DNA from: Chryseobacterium cucumeris
GTDB lineage: Bacteria; Bacteroidota; Bacteroidia; Flavobacteriales; Weeksellaceae
Reading direction: 5' to 3'
NCBI RefSeq assembly: GCF_001593385.1
Contig: NZ_LUVZ01000034.1
Location: 1 to 64,000, forward strand
DNA length: 64,000 nucleotides
Part shown: positions 1 to 9,812 of the stretch, one piece after another
Position numbering within the stretch: position 1 is the stretch's first letter
Layout: each line of letters begins with the position of its first letter
Notes under the pieces: model-generated
Database searches by the model: none
Told to the model about the DNA's origin: nothing
Seen by the model: the letters and a program-made list of their open reading frames with translations, nothing else
Made by a program: the position numbers and the translations under genes

Positions 1-47
1 CAAGTGCATATGAAAAATAACGTAAAATTAAAAACATACAAAAAACA

Positions 48-79
48 AAATCAGAATAGGAAAATTCCTACTCTGATTT
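48..79 (-). terminator. Intrinsic terminator of the RHS operon
   Basis: An imperfect hairpin has outer arms AAATCAGA (48-55) and TCTGATTT (72-79) and an inner stem around GGAAAATTCC. Read on the minus strand it is followed by a T-rich run, and it lies about 140 bases past the stop of the small membrane protein gene. It is the natural 3' end of the minus-strand operon that starts near 8650. No gene is seen in 1-218. Confidence 0.6.
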
Positions 80-218
80 AAGTATATTTGAAATATTAAA
101 CTAGTCAACCTTTTTCAGGACTAGTCATTGATTAGACTATAATTATATATTTACTTCAAAAGTATACTATAAATATTATATAGATTATAATATATCTGTA
201 GAAATCAATTTTTATTTA

Positions 219-608
219 TTAATATGGATCATATTTGATTGCGACTATCCACAAAAGAAGAGATATAAAAACAAAAACCCATACTACCTTCCGAGAGTTT
301 TTAACAGTTTTTTTCTTCTCATAAAACGCATTAATATTATCTGTTAAGTCATTATTACCAATTATATTAGACAAAAAATAAATTTCAGCATACGTAATAA
401 TTACTATAAGAACATAGAAAAATTTAGCAATACCAATTATTTTATGATAAAGCAGTGTTATAGGAAAATAAAACAAAAAGCCTATTAAAAAGCAAAAAGT
501 TGTTATAGCATAAAAATTTTTATCCTTATGTCTTTTATAAAAACTATGTTCCTGTAAATAAATTTCATAATATGCATAAAAGAATGCATTCTTTATACAA
601 TTTTTCAT
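219..608 (-). CDS. Small membrane protein, candidate immunity protein for the RHS toxin
   Basis: The 129-aa product matches no family I can name. It has about three hydrophobic segments (roughly residues 33-57, 62-83 and 108-124) separated by Lys/Asn-rich stretches, and no signal peptide cleavage motif, so it should sit in the inner membrane. It starts 9 bases after the stop of the 1196-aa RHS protein and is the last gene before the terminator at 48-79. Position directly after a variable RHS C-terminus is where immunity genes of polymorphic toxins lie. A membrane immunity protein would fit a toxin acting at the membrane. The immunity role is inferred from position only. Confidence 0.55.
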   Translation of the reverse strand: MKNCIKNAFFYAYYEIYLQEHSFYKRHKDKNFYAITTFCFLIGFLFYFPITLLYHKIIGIAKFFYVLIVIITYAEIYFLSNIIGNNDLTDNINAFYEKKKTVKNSRKVVWVFVFISLLLWIVAIKYDPY

Positions 609-617
609 TAAAGTATA

Positions 618-3600
618 TTAGGGGTGTAAATAATCATACTCATGACTGCCATTTATAGCAGCGTTTAATGTCCAGATATTCCAGTAATCCACATTGCTTA
701 AATCGATAGATAGCGCTATACTTGATCCGAAATAAGGTATTCGGCCTGCATAAAAACTTGCCACTGCCTTTGTGATATATCCTGGATGGTGTGATTCAAT
801 AAACTGTGCCCCGTATATTCCCACACCTAATATACCAACACCTTTAACAAGCCTTGAGTCATTTATTCTGTTTATTGTTCTCACATTGTTTAAAAACCTA
901 ACCCCCGAAATATATCTATTCCCATTTAAATATCCGTTAGTTCTGTATAAATTATAAGTTGTAAATATATTTGTTGAGCTGATCATTTTACCTCTTGATA
1001 TTAGACTCTGTGAAACATTCCCTGCAACGCCATAAGTGCTACCAATGGCAAATGACATTTTTGCTTGTATATCTCCCCCACCATCTAAAGCATTAAAATA
1101 GGTATTATATCCGCTACTGTTGCCACCTAATCCACCGAATAAACCTATAATATTGTAAAGAGCCATTGTCTGATTGAAATGCTCTTGTAATCGTTCTCCC
1201 CAATTTGCTGAATACTTCAGTACGACTTCAGGTATTTTTATTTCGGGTATTGGTGCATAAAGCGGTATTCCACCAATTGTACCAACTACTTGAAAACCTG
1301 GTGATCCGCCCATACCACCAGATCCTCCTCCAGAACTTGCAAAACCGTATCCGGAATAATTGGTAGCAGTGCCATTGTAGCTCATTGTTCCCCCCCAATT
1401 ATTTGTAAATCCAGTACCAGTATTAGTCCAAGTCGTACCATCAGGAGAAGCTAAAATTTCATTCATAAATGCCTGAGAAAGCATGCCGGTTGGATCAATA
1501 AACATCATCGGATTATTATTTGCGAAATTGTATGGTGATAAACCGGGTAGTAACTCCGTTAGCGGATCCATTACACCCCATCTTCCAATATCTGCCATAT
1601 ACATTCGGGCTCCGAAATCATTCCAGCCTGTTTCCACTTGTATCTCTTTTCCGCTATATTCATACTTATAAGAACTATCTTGATTGTATTCTGTTTTAAG
1701 ACCATATGGATAAAAATTGTTTTCATTTAGAATTTCTGCATTGCCAATAGAATTCCTGAAATAACTTAACCGGATATTCCCCAATTGATCTTTGTAATTA
1801 TAAATGTATATATTTTTTTCATAATCGAAATATCCTTCAGCTGTAGATACAAATTTTAATACAGCATCTGCAAGACCGCCGGTATATAAAGTTTCATACT
1901 GAAAGCCATCCAGGTAATCGGTTATCAGAGTACTCTCCATATTTGCTTTACCAGCACCATACGTATACGACTTTCTCAATTTAATTCCACTCGCATTGTA
2001 TAAATAAGAAGTGTTTACATAGTAATTTCCGCTAAGTACAGGTGGACGTGGAACATATGTAGAATTAAATTTAACAGAATTTGGAAGATTAAGGAAATTA
2101 TAGCCGATTTCCTTAATACCCTTATCCATATGACTGACAATATTACCATTATCATCATATGAAATAATTTGACCGGCTGGTACAGGATAGCCTGCATAAT
2201 TGTTAGAGCTGTCTGCTATACTCACAAGCCTGTTTCCTGTATAGTTATAGATGAGATCATCTATTTGTTGAGCAGTGCCTGTAAAGCCCTGCCCGTTTCT
2301 CTGTAAAGAGATTATGTTACCACCCAAATCATAGGTTACAGATTCGTCATAAAAATGATCTTTTGGTATCGCCACTCCCAGTTCAGTATAGGTACTGAAA
2401 TTTAATCTGTTCAGGTCATCATAAGAATAAACATACTTTTTCAGTATATTATCTTTACTACTCTTCCACAAGGTTTCCTCAACATTCCCACTTTTTTTGC
2501 CAGAAGCGTTGCTTACAGGTTTATAATAGCTAAGCGCTAAACTGAAGAGCTTACCTGTATTTTGTGATGGGTCATTTATCGCAAGCAGCGAACCCCTTAT
2601 ATCATACTTGTAATCAATGTTTTGTAAATTATTACCAACTTTTTTATTAGAAACCTGTGATAGTTCTGTAAATGTATTTTCTGACAACAGAACCTGTGGT
2701 TGGTTATCTACTTGATGATAATGTTTTCTTAATCGGTTCCTACTATCATATTCATAGGTCTGAATAATCCTTTTTTCAGTATCAGACACAAGTCGTTTGT
2801 GATAAACAATCGTTTGTAAAGGCAGGCCTGTAAAATCTAAATTCATTTCTGTTTTGGTGTATCCCCCCAGATAATTTTCTGAAAAAACACCTATATTTCG
2901 AGACTTCTTATCATACCAGAGATAATTCTTTGTCCAGCGATCATCTTCGATATTTTTTACAAAAGTAGCCGTTGGTAAATTTTTAGTATTCAGGCTTTGG
3001 CTCATATCATCGCTTATAGTATCGGCTCCTAATATTTGTATTGGCTTTGCCGGACTGCCCTGAGGATAAATGTTGTAATAATTGACTGATAAAATACTGC
3101 TAAATGTTGTAGGATAGGCAGTGTTTGTATAATAAGTCGTTAAACCTGATGCATTGAAACCTGTATTATTGTATGTTTCAGAAAACGAATTTGCATTACT
3201 TGCCTGGTTCTGTTCATATTGTCTGCCCACACTTCCATAGTCTTGTGAACTTGTGAACATTCCTGTATATAAAGTTCTCCCGAAGTTATCAAATTTTGTA
3301 AAAAGCCATTTTTTGGTTTTGCCCATATTGGCATCCTGAGACATAATAACCCGGTTCAATTTATCATATACTGCATATTCCCAACCTTTTCCGGGCAGTT
3401 TCTTCTCAACCTGCCTGTTTCTGGTATCGTATCGGTACTGATAACAAAAACTATCCAAAGTATTTTGATTTAATGGCTTAGACACAGCAATCGGAGGAAT
3501 GATATAAGCCAACTGCCCGTACTTATTGTAAACATAATAGGTATCTGCATTTTGAACTGCTATTGTTCGAACGAGAAGAGTTTGCCCTTTTCCATTTTTA

Positions 3601-4208
3601 AACTCAATAGATATTTTTCCATCTTCGTCGGTTACTGAAGTTTTGGTAAGCATCCCGGCGCCGTAATTCCCATTTAATGTCAATTCCTCGCTGGTAGCAC
3701 CGTTTTCCCAAGATGTCGTTACGGAAAATTTTTTAACATCCGAAGCCGTATTCACATCATAAGTGAAATTTGTACTGTAAGCCGAATAATCCGCTCCTGG
3801 TTTCTTTTGAGAAAGGATTCTATTTTTCGGAGAACTTTCAGGCTGGACTGATGAAAAATAATAGACATCTGTACCGTACGTCTGAGAAGCATTACCTTTT
3901 GGATCACTGTAAATAGTACCATCGGTAGTACCTACCTGCGGTATAGGCAAATATGATTTTACATTTCTTCCAAACCCATCATATTCTACGGGCACAACAA
4001 TATCTCTTCCCAAGGGGGAAGCCTTAATATTTATGATCTGCTTTACCCTTCCTAATTGATCTGAATATTCTACAACTTCTGATTTTTTGCTGCAGTCTTC
4101 GTTGAGACAGTTCTTTGTATAAAAATAATTTTCTGTGGTGGTAAGCGTTTGTGCATAAGAAAATGTTGCTACAAAAAGGATGATTACTAAATTTATTATT
4201 TTTCTCAT
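618..4208 (-). CDS. DUF6443 / RHS repeat-associated core protein with variable C-terminus (predicted polymorphic toxin)
   Basis: The 1196-aa protein has a Sec signal peptide ending near FSYAQ (residue 20). A DUF6443 region (about 25-230) follows, with EYDGFGR and YDKLNR-type YD motifs. Divergent YD repeats run to about residue 800. The RHS-associated core (about 815-909) has YNYKDQLGNIRLSY, NDFGARMYMADIGRWGVMDP, NFANNNP and a closing DPTGM. The last 287 residues lie outside the core. They begin Gly/Ser/Thr-rich and end with Gly-rich hydrophobic stretches (for example LVKGVGILGVGIYGAQF), and resemble no toxin fold I recognise. The arrangement is that of RHS polymorphic toxins, in which the core marks the boundary of a swappable effector. 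The gene starts 2 bases after the preceding RHS gene. Toxicity is inferred. Confidence 0.85.
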   Translation of the reverse strand: MRKIINLVIILFVATFSYAQTLTTTENYFYTKNCLNEDCSKKSEVVEYSDQLGRVKQIINIKASPLGRDIVVPVEYDGFGRNVKSYLPIPQVGTTDGTIYSDPKGNASQTYGTDVYYFSSVQPESSPKNRILSQKKPGADYSAYSTNFTYDVNTASDVKKFSVTTSWENGATSEELTLNGNYGAGMLTKTSVTDEDGKISIEFKNGKGQTLLVRTIAVQNADTYYVYNKYGQLAYIIPPIAVSKPLNQNTLDSFCYQYRYDTRNRQVEKKLPGKGWEYAVYDKLNRVIMSQDANMGKTKKWLFTKFDNFGRTLYTGMFTSSQDYGSVGRQYEQNQASNANSFSETYNNTGFNASGLTTYYTNTAYPTTFSSILSVNYYNIYPQGSPAKPIQILGADTISDDMSQSLNTKNLPTATFVKNIEDDRWTKNYLWYDKKSRNIGVFSENYLGGYTKTEMNLDFTGLPLQTIVYHKRLVSDTEKRIIQTYEYDSRNRLRKHYHQVDNQPQVLLSENTFTELSQVSNKKVGNNLQNIDYKYDIRGSLLAINDPSQNTGKLFSLALSYYKPVSNASGKKSGNVEETLWKSSKDNILKKYVYSYDDLNRLNFSTYTELGVAIPKDHFYDESVTYDLGGNIISLQRNGQGFTGTAQQIDDLIYNYTGNRLVSIADSSNNYAGYPVPAGQIISYDDNGNIVSHMDKGIKEIGYNFLNLPNSVKFNSTYVPRPPVLSGNYYVNTSYLYNASGIKLRKSYTYGAGKANMESTLITDYLDGFQYETLYTGGLADAVLKFVSTAEGYFDYEKNIYIYNYKDQLGNIRLSYFRNSIGNAEILNENNFYPYGLKTEYNQDSSYKYEYSGKEIQVETGWNDFGARMYMADIGRWGVMDPLTELLPGLSPYNFANNNPMMFIDPTGMLSQAFMNEILASPDGTTWTNTGTGFTNNWGGTMSYNGTATNYSGYGFASSGGGSGGMGGSPGFQVVGTIGGIPLYAPIPEIKIPEVVLKYSANWGERLQEHFNQTMALYNIIGLFGGLGGNSSGYNTYFNALDGGGDIQAKMSFAIGSTYGVAGNVSQSLISRGKMISSTNIFTTYNLYRTNGYLNGNRYISGVRFLNNVRTINRINDSRLVKGVGILGVGIYGAQFIESHHPGYITKAVASFYAGRIPYFGSSIALSIDLSNVDYWNIWTLNAAINGSHEYDYLHP

Positions 4209-4210
4209 GA

Positions 4211-7000
4211 TTAATAGTGTTTGTAGTTATACTGATTTTCTTTAACCGTTTTACCATTGCTATCTTTTACAGTGATAAGTCTGCCGGCTGCATCATATAC
4301 ATAACTTATTTTAAGTCCATTAGCAGAGATAGAATTCGTAATTCCTATTAACGGATCGTAAGTGCTTACGGATACATAATATTGCTTTAAAACTGGATCC
4401 AATCTTAAATTTTCCAGAGCAGACAAGAGCATTCCTTCCTTTCCTGGCAAATCAGCATCAGCATCAGCATCAGACGCTGTTATGGCAGTTGTAATAACAG
4501 GCAGACTTGAAATAGCGCTATATGTGGTACCAACAATCTGGGCAATCGGAAGCGTTTTGTGATATCCCCAGATGGTAACAGTGCTAACACCTGATTTGTC
4601 TGTAGACTGAATGACATTTCCTTTCTCATCATAAAGATCAAAGTTTATTTTAGTTTCTGGGATCTGCGCCAGATCAGTAGTAACGATAGAGGTTGGGTAG
4701 TAATGATTTGTGTTTCCAAAAATTGTCTTAACGGTCGAAACAATAGTACCATTATCTTTGATTATCGTTTCCAGCGGTACTGAAACCATATTGGCATCAA
4801 TTAACCTTACATCAGTCACATCCTGCGCGTACCTTATCGTCGTTTCGTTTATATTTCCATCCTGTGTAGTGAGTCGTGAAAGAGTCTTCTGAAAATTAGA
4901 TGGACTGAAGGTTGATTCATTTTCCGTAATATAATCGGAATTACCAAGCTTTGAAATATTCCTTTCTTTCATGTAGGAAATATAGGCAGGCGTGAATTGA
5001 TGATAGCCGTTGATCTGAGGTTTTGCATTCGGAACATCCGCAAATGTGTAAATATATTCATTGGTGTCCAGCAACTGATTCTGTGAGTTATAGATTCTTT
5101 TTTCAGTTAAAATACCTTGAGATGTCAGATTAAAGTAAGGCATGATATAGTTTCCAACTGCTGGATCAGCATACTCATATGGAATTTTATAATAGTAATC
5201 CGTATGTCCATTGGTTTGGTTCCCAGCAGTCTCCGTTTCTCTTACATTCTTATATATTACGTATGGATAAGTGGGATCATCAATTAAATTTCCTGATGAT
5301 GAATTGGGATTGCTAAATGAATTGTATTCGTATTTTATTTGTTTCACTATATCAACTTCCTCGTAATACGTAATGGATTTGACTCTTGCTCCGTACACTA
5401 CAGGGTGGAAATTTTTGTAAGGCTTGGGTAGTGATTTCAATTCCACAATTACAAGATTTCCGGTTCCACCCCAAAAATTAATCTTGATTTTATAGGTTCC
5501 GGGCTTGAGTTTGTAGTATTTACCTTCAGCGGTGCTGGTACAGGCATTTTGAGAGCTGTCGGTTGCCATAACAGTATTGCTTGCATTAAGAACGGAAAAG
5601 TTAAAAGCGACTGGCTGTCCATGCTGTTTAACCCCATAGTCCATCCCCTCATCTAAACCTCGTCCAACATGTACGGTATATGAAACACCAGGCGTTCCAT
5701 GCACAGTAAATGAGTATTCTCTCGTGTTATTGGTATCGAATGGTATGTTACCAGTAATATCATAATACTGATTAAATGGATCAGTATATTCATTGGCATT
5801 TTCAAAATCCATCGCTGAATAATCCATATATTCTTCATTAGCTTCGTAAGCATATTCTACCCTGCCTCTTGTAGGAAAATAAATTTCTTTAAGAACTCTG
5901 TATACATATTTTTGCGGATTAATAAAAGGTACAGGACGCGGGCAGAGCTCAATCCCAAACTGAGAATATCCGTTATCATCAATATAGCCGTATTGGGTAT
6001 CTGAACCGTCTCCATAGCCAAAGGTTGTACTTTCAATCTGGCTGCTATTTGAATCCATTTTTTTTAATACAGTTAATCCATTAAAAACATCAATTGTCAA
6101 ATCATATTTTGAGATAGGCCTATCGGCTGTGGTTAATAATTCAACCGTTTTAATGGTGTAGTACTCTTTATTTTGATTGCCATTATCGGCATTTTCATTA
6201 TAATCATATGTAAACTTCAGCTTTCCTTCCGATGTAGAAATTGTATTAAGTTTATTGATTTTATATTTTATTGCTGTTGTGCCGCCTGGATTTAATGTTG
6301 TTTTTGTTTTAAGATCATATATGTAAGTAATTAATGTACGTCCGTTAATATCGGTAACGGTGGTAGGCACATATGATGTCCTCTGATTCTTTAAAGGCTG
6401 CAAAGGATGATTTTGAAAAGCCGTAATATTATAAGCATTAAAATTATAGATCAACCCTTTGTCATCCGTAATTTTAAAGGAGTTGATGATAAGCTTAGTA
6501 GAAGCCTGATCCCGTACGAATTCAATCTTCAATTTACTGGCGTTCAAGTCATAAAGCTTTAACTCACCGGTGGTGGTGTCCCTATAAATCTGAAACATCC
6601 CGTTAAAGCCGGGAATGCTATAATAAAAACGATCCGAATTCTGTTGTGTTAGATCGGTAATTTCGGTAAACTCATTATTTTTTGCACCGCTCTCTTTTGA
6701 GATAATTGCACCTTTGAACATCGTCCAGCCCATCCCTACTTCTGTTGGAGCCATTACACTTCGCGAATTATAAAGATGGTACGATAAAGAAAGTGCAACT
6801 GTTGCCTTTTTATCATCAGATTCTAATGTATATAATGGAATATCCACCGCAGGTACTCCCAAGGCAGGTGAGGCCTTATATTTAATATAGCTTTGAATAG
6901 AAGAAGATGTAGGTTCAGGATTAAGGTCCTGACCATTTATTTTAGTAGTAGCAACCAATGTAATGATAGCCACCAAGTGAACGAAAAAATTCTTCATCAT
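4211..7000 (-). CDS. Secreted RHS/YD-repeat family protein
   Basis: The 929-aa protein has a signal peptide (Lys-Asn start, hydrophobic to about residue 22, ING/QD). The N-terminal part resembles the beta-rich region before YD repeats in Bacteroidetes RHS proteins (SPALGVPAVDIPLYTL, near residue 45). Clear YD motifs include ITYIYDLKTKT, FTYDYNENA, VEYAYEANEEY and, at the end, ISYVYDAAGRLITVKDSNGK. There is no RHS core or DPxG motif, so it is not itself a toxin with a cleavable tip. The start overlaps no gene: the previous stop ends at 7001 and this ATG begins at 7000 (an ATG also follows at 6997). The companion 1196-aa RHS protein follows 2 bases after its stop. It may form part of a shell for the toxin (inferred). 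An in-frame hexanucleotide repeat encodes Asp-Ala repeats near residue 845. Confidence 0.85.
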   Translation of the reverse strand: MMKNFFVHLVAIITLVATTKINGQDLNPEPTSSSIQSYIKYKASPALGVPAVDIPLYTLESDDKKATVALSLSYHLYNSRSVMAPTEVGMGWTMFKGAIISKESGAKNNEFTEITDLTQQNSDRFYYSIPGFNGMFQIYRDTTTGELKLYDLNASKLKIEFVRDQASTKLIINSFKITDDKGLIYNFNAYNITAFQNHPLQPLKNQRTSYVPTTVTDINGRTLITYIYDLKTKTTLNPGGTTAIKYKINKLNTISTSEGKLKFTYDYNENADNGNQNKEYYTIKTVELLTTADRPISKYDLTIDVFNGLTVLKKMDSNSSQIESTTFGYGDGSDTQYGYIDDNGYSQFGIELCPRPVPFINPQKYVYRVLKEIYFPTRGRVEYAYEANEEYMDYSAMDFENANEYTDPFNQYYDITGNIPFDTNNTREYSFTVHGTPGVSYTVHVGRGLDEGMDYGVKQHGQPVAFNFSVLNASNTVMATDSSQNACTSTAEGKYYKLKPGTYKIKINFWGGTGNLVIVELKSLPKPYKNFHPVVYGARVKSITYYEEVDIVKQIKYEYNSFSNPNSSSGNLIDDPTYPYVIYKNVRETETAGNQTNGHTDYYYKIPYEYADPAVGNYIMPYFNLTSQGILTEKRIYNSQNQLLDTNEYIYTFADVPNAKPQINGYHQFTPAYISYMKERNISKLGNSDYITENESTFSPSNFQKTLSRLTTQDGNINETTIRYAQDVTDVRLIDANMVSVPLETIIKDNGTIVSTVKTIFGNTNHYYPTSIVTTDLAQIPETKINFDLYDEKGNVIQSTDKSGVSTVTIWGYHKTLPIAQIVGTTYSAISSLPVITTAITASDADADADLPGKEGMLLSALENLRLDPVLKQYYVSVSTYDPLIGITNSISANGLKISYVYDAAGRLITVKDSNGKTVKENQYNYKHY
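4451..4473. repeat. Hexanucleotide tandem repeat inside the 929-aa RHS gene
   Basis: ATCAGC is repeated 3.8 times on the plus strand and encodes alternating Asp-Ala (DADADAD) in the minus-strand gene. Copy-number changes stay in frame, so it can vary in length between strains without switching the gene off. Confidence 0.9.
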
Positions 7001-8608
7001 TTATTTTTTAATTATTTTAGCATTAGCCGTATTTTGCGTATCTGTCTTAACTACAATAAGATAAACACCTTGAATCAAGTTCTGAGTCGTAATCTTAGTA
7101 ACCTTATTTTTTGTTTCTAACCTTTGAAGTTGCCTACCTCCCATATCATAAATGATAATTTCTGCATTTTTAAAATCAAAACCGATCTCAACGTAACAAT
7201 AATCTGATACCGGATTTGGATAAATTTTTATGTTCTGTTTTTCGATCAGCATATCAACTTGCCGGTCTCCAAGTTTTACTATTTTCCAGTTTTCTTCTCC
7301 CAGATTGTCTGCACTGGTGCCCGCTAAAACAATTGATCCGTCTCGATTTAACTTCAAATCTGATAAACGTTCCTCCTTCTTTTTCGATTCTCCCGTTACA
7401 TGTTTTCGCCATTGCTCATTACCGTTTTGGTCAAGATACAGCATCCAGAATGTTTCATCATCATTATCTAATTTAGCTTCTGCTTGAGTATACCCCCCCA
7501 ATAAAATTCCTTTGGTATTTTTTCCATCCTCCGTGCTGATCACATTCATGCCCATCAGCACATCTCTATTTTTAAAGTTGTACGATTTCTGCCATTGCTC
7601 CTCTCCTTTTGCGTTAATAGCAATTAACCAAATGTCTGTTCCTTCCTCAGTTTCTACCGTTTTATTTCCAGATCGTTCTGATCTCGAGCTTCCCCCTATC
7701 ACATAGCCTGAAGAAGTAATGGCAGCTGTTTTTACATGGTCGTCTCCTTTACCACCATAATTCTTCTCCCACTCTACTTTACCTTCTTTATTCAGCTTTA
7801 CAATCCAGTAATCGCCTTCTCCGTAGTTTTCCGTAGACTTTGAAGTGTAGGTAACAGTTACCGGATTTTTTTTATCGTCATTATTGATAACGGTCCTGTT
7901 TCCAGTGTGGGTCCCACTTTTTGAATAAATAACCAGTAATGCCCCTCCATCTATTGTGGGAATCATTTTTTCCATTTCGTCAAAATCTTTTCCTCCCAAT
8001 AACAGCTCTGAAATTACTTTCCCACTTTCGTCTAGTTTTGTAACAGTAATATCCTTCGACCCAAATATTTCTGGTCCCCCCTCTATATTTCCAGCAACCA
8101 TGAATCCTAAATCTGTAGTCTGAATTACAGCTTTAGCCTCTTCATTCTTAGTTGTTCCCAGAGTTTTCTGCCATAATTCATCCCCAAATTCGTTGATTCT
8201 GATCAGCCAGATATCTGATCCCCCTTTTGAATCCTCTTTTTTGTCAAGTGCTTTTCCACTGAATGAGGTGCCTGCTAAAAGAAAACCTCCCTCCTGTGTG
8301 GTAACTGTAGCAGACAAAAAATCATGGTTTCGTCCTGAAAAATACCTTTCCCAAACCTGATCACCTTGCTGATTGAGTTTTATCAAGTGAAAATCATAAC
8401 CATTGTTGCTCTTACCTTCAGAAACAATTTTTGCCGATTGAATTGAGCTTCCTGTTATTAAATACTGCTGATCAATTGTTGTAGTGATCTGTGAAAGAAA
8501 ATCCTGAGTTGAGGATTTAATATCTTTTTGCCAGACCACTTCTTGGTCTTGGGCCTTAATCCCAAGAATAGAGCATACGAGTAATGCTCCTGAGTAGATT
8601 TTATTCAT
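7001..8608 (-). CDS. Secreted beta-propeller-like repeat protein with T9SS type A sorting domain
   Basis: The 535-aa protein starts with a signal peptide (MNKIYSGALLVCSILGIKAQ). About six repeats follow, of the pattern W-x-K-x-x-G-G-x-x-D-x...x-x-G-G-x-x-x-G-x-S; examples are QVWERYFSGRNHDF, ELWQKTLGTTKNEEA and VEWEKNYGGKGDDH. The spacing of 45-70 residues is typical of beta-propeller repeats in Bacteroidetes surface proteins. The C-terminal ~78 residues (IKIYPNPVSDYCYVEI ... GVYLIVVKT) are a Por/T9SS type A sorting domain, so the protein should cross the outer membrane by type IX secretion and be anchored or released. It is the first gene of the RHS operon, abutting the next gene. Its role there is unknown; surface attachment of the toxin is one possibility. 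Confidence 0.88.
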   Translation of the reverse strand: MNKIYSGALLVCSILGIKAQDQEVVWQKDIKSSTQDFLSQITTTIDQQYLITGSSIQSAKIVSEGKSNNGYDFHLIKLNQQGDQVWERYFSGRNHDFLSATVTTQEGGFLLAGTSFSGKALDKKEDSKGGSDIWLIRINEFGDELWQKTLGTTKNEEAKAVIQTTDLGFMVAGNIEGGPEIFGSKDITVTKLDESGKVISELLLGGKDFDEMEKMIPTIDGGALLVIYSKSGTHTGNRTVINNDDKKNPVTVTYTSKSTENYGEGDYWIVKLNKEGKVEWEKNYGGKGDDHVKTAAITSSGYVIGGSSRSERSGNKTVETEEGTDIWLIAINAKGEEQWQKSYNFKNRDVLMGMNVISTEDGKNTKGILLGGYTQAEAKLDNDDETFWMLYLDQNGNEQWRKHVTGESKKKEERLSDLKLNRDGSIVLAGTSADNLGEENWKIVKLGDRQVDMLIEKQNIKIYPNPVSDYCYVEIGFDFKNAEIIIYDMGGRQLQRLETKNKVTKITTQNLIQGVYLIVVKTDTQNTANAKIIKK

Positions 8609-8656
8609 GTCAAATGTCTCGATGAGTTTGTTGGTTATTAATTTCTTAAATTGTTA

Positions 8657-8664
8657 CAAAAGTA
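8657..8664 (-). promoter_or_regulatory. -7 box of the RHS operon promoter
   Basis: On the minus strand TACTTTTG matches the Bacteroidetes TAnnTTTG -7 consensus, about 49 bases before the ATG at 8608. I see no good TTG -33 box at the usual 17-23 base spacing, so the call is moderate. Confidence 0.45.
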
Positions 8665-9812
8665 TTCTTTTTGTTTCTCTCAGAAGAAAAATATAATATG
8701 AATTTAATAAGATGAAATGATTTTTTTTACAAAAATTATAAGACAGTACAGACAAAACGTGTTGTTTATATATCAAGATTAACTAATATTTAATAAAAGA
8801 GCCGATCAATAGTATGTATAAACAACAATTAATAATTTAATGCAACTTAAATAATTATATTAATATAGTTCTTCAAATTCATTTTTACTTATGAATTAAA
8901 ATTTATTATATCTCGCGGATTTTATTTTCTCCAAAGAATTACCATATTGATGAATAATGTTAATCAATTTTCTTAAGAAGAAACTTATTCAAGCATTATA
9001 TATAATTTCAAGATCATTAAGAGAGAAAAGCTAATATCGCTGGTTACTTGTAGATTAGAAGTCATAAAATATTTATTCTGTGTATTTAATACATTTTTAT
9101 ACAAATAACTTTTTGTTATATTTTCAAATAGTATTTCTATAAATTATGATTTTTTAATTTTACTGAAGCATTAAAGCCCTCATTTACGACCAAGCTTAAC
9201 AATTGCATGCTAACCGCCTATTATGAATATTCTATCTTATAGATATTAAATCTACAATCCTTTCATCTTTATGAATATCACTTACAGAAATACAAAATCC
9301 AGCATATCCAATTAGAGTGGAAACATCACTTAAATATTTTATCTTACTATTATTTTGCTTTCTACATCATAAACAAAAAGAAATTTTATAAATTTTGAAA
9401 TCAAGACGGTTTATCTACCATATACTTTCTATTCGCAATAAATCTTCTAAAAAAAAATTCGAGAAATCGTCCGTTGGGGCTCCCAAAAAGGCAATTTGAC
9501 TTTTTAATAATCCGACTGTGCAGCCTAATCATATATAAGTACTGCATAAAAAGACCTCAAACTTTACTATATTTACGAATCCACATGTTCAAAAAATGTG
9601 AAATTGGTTACAAAAAATGACCAGTAGATCATGCAAACTGCAATAAACGATTAAATAAGGTTTTATTGTGAATATTGATCTGATTAATCTGCTTTTTTAT
9701 AACATCTTACAGAATACCCAAAGGAGCCATTCACACCCTACTACTGCAATTGAAAGACAGGTTGAATACTTATTTTCAACAGTCCCATAGCTTCATAATT
9801 AAAAATTGAATT
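8665..9812. other. Gene-free AT-rich stretch of about 1.15 kb
   Basis: This stretch lies between the RHS promoter and the first HTH gene. It is strongly AT-rich with frequent stops in all frames, and I find no credible coding frame, tRNA or clear hairpin. It is much longer than other spacers in the window and adjoins recombinase-associated genes, so it may be decayed accessory DNA or hold attachment sequences. No att-like direct repeat could be identified by eye. Confidence 0.6.

Noticed and set aside
7216..7706. Three open frames on the plus strand inside the T9SS-protein gene
   Set aside because: They are antisense to a well-supported gene with signal peptide and sorting domain, lack start signals, and read as low-complexity hydrophobic or Ser-rich translations.
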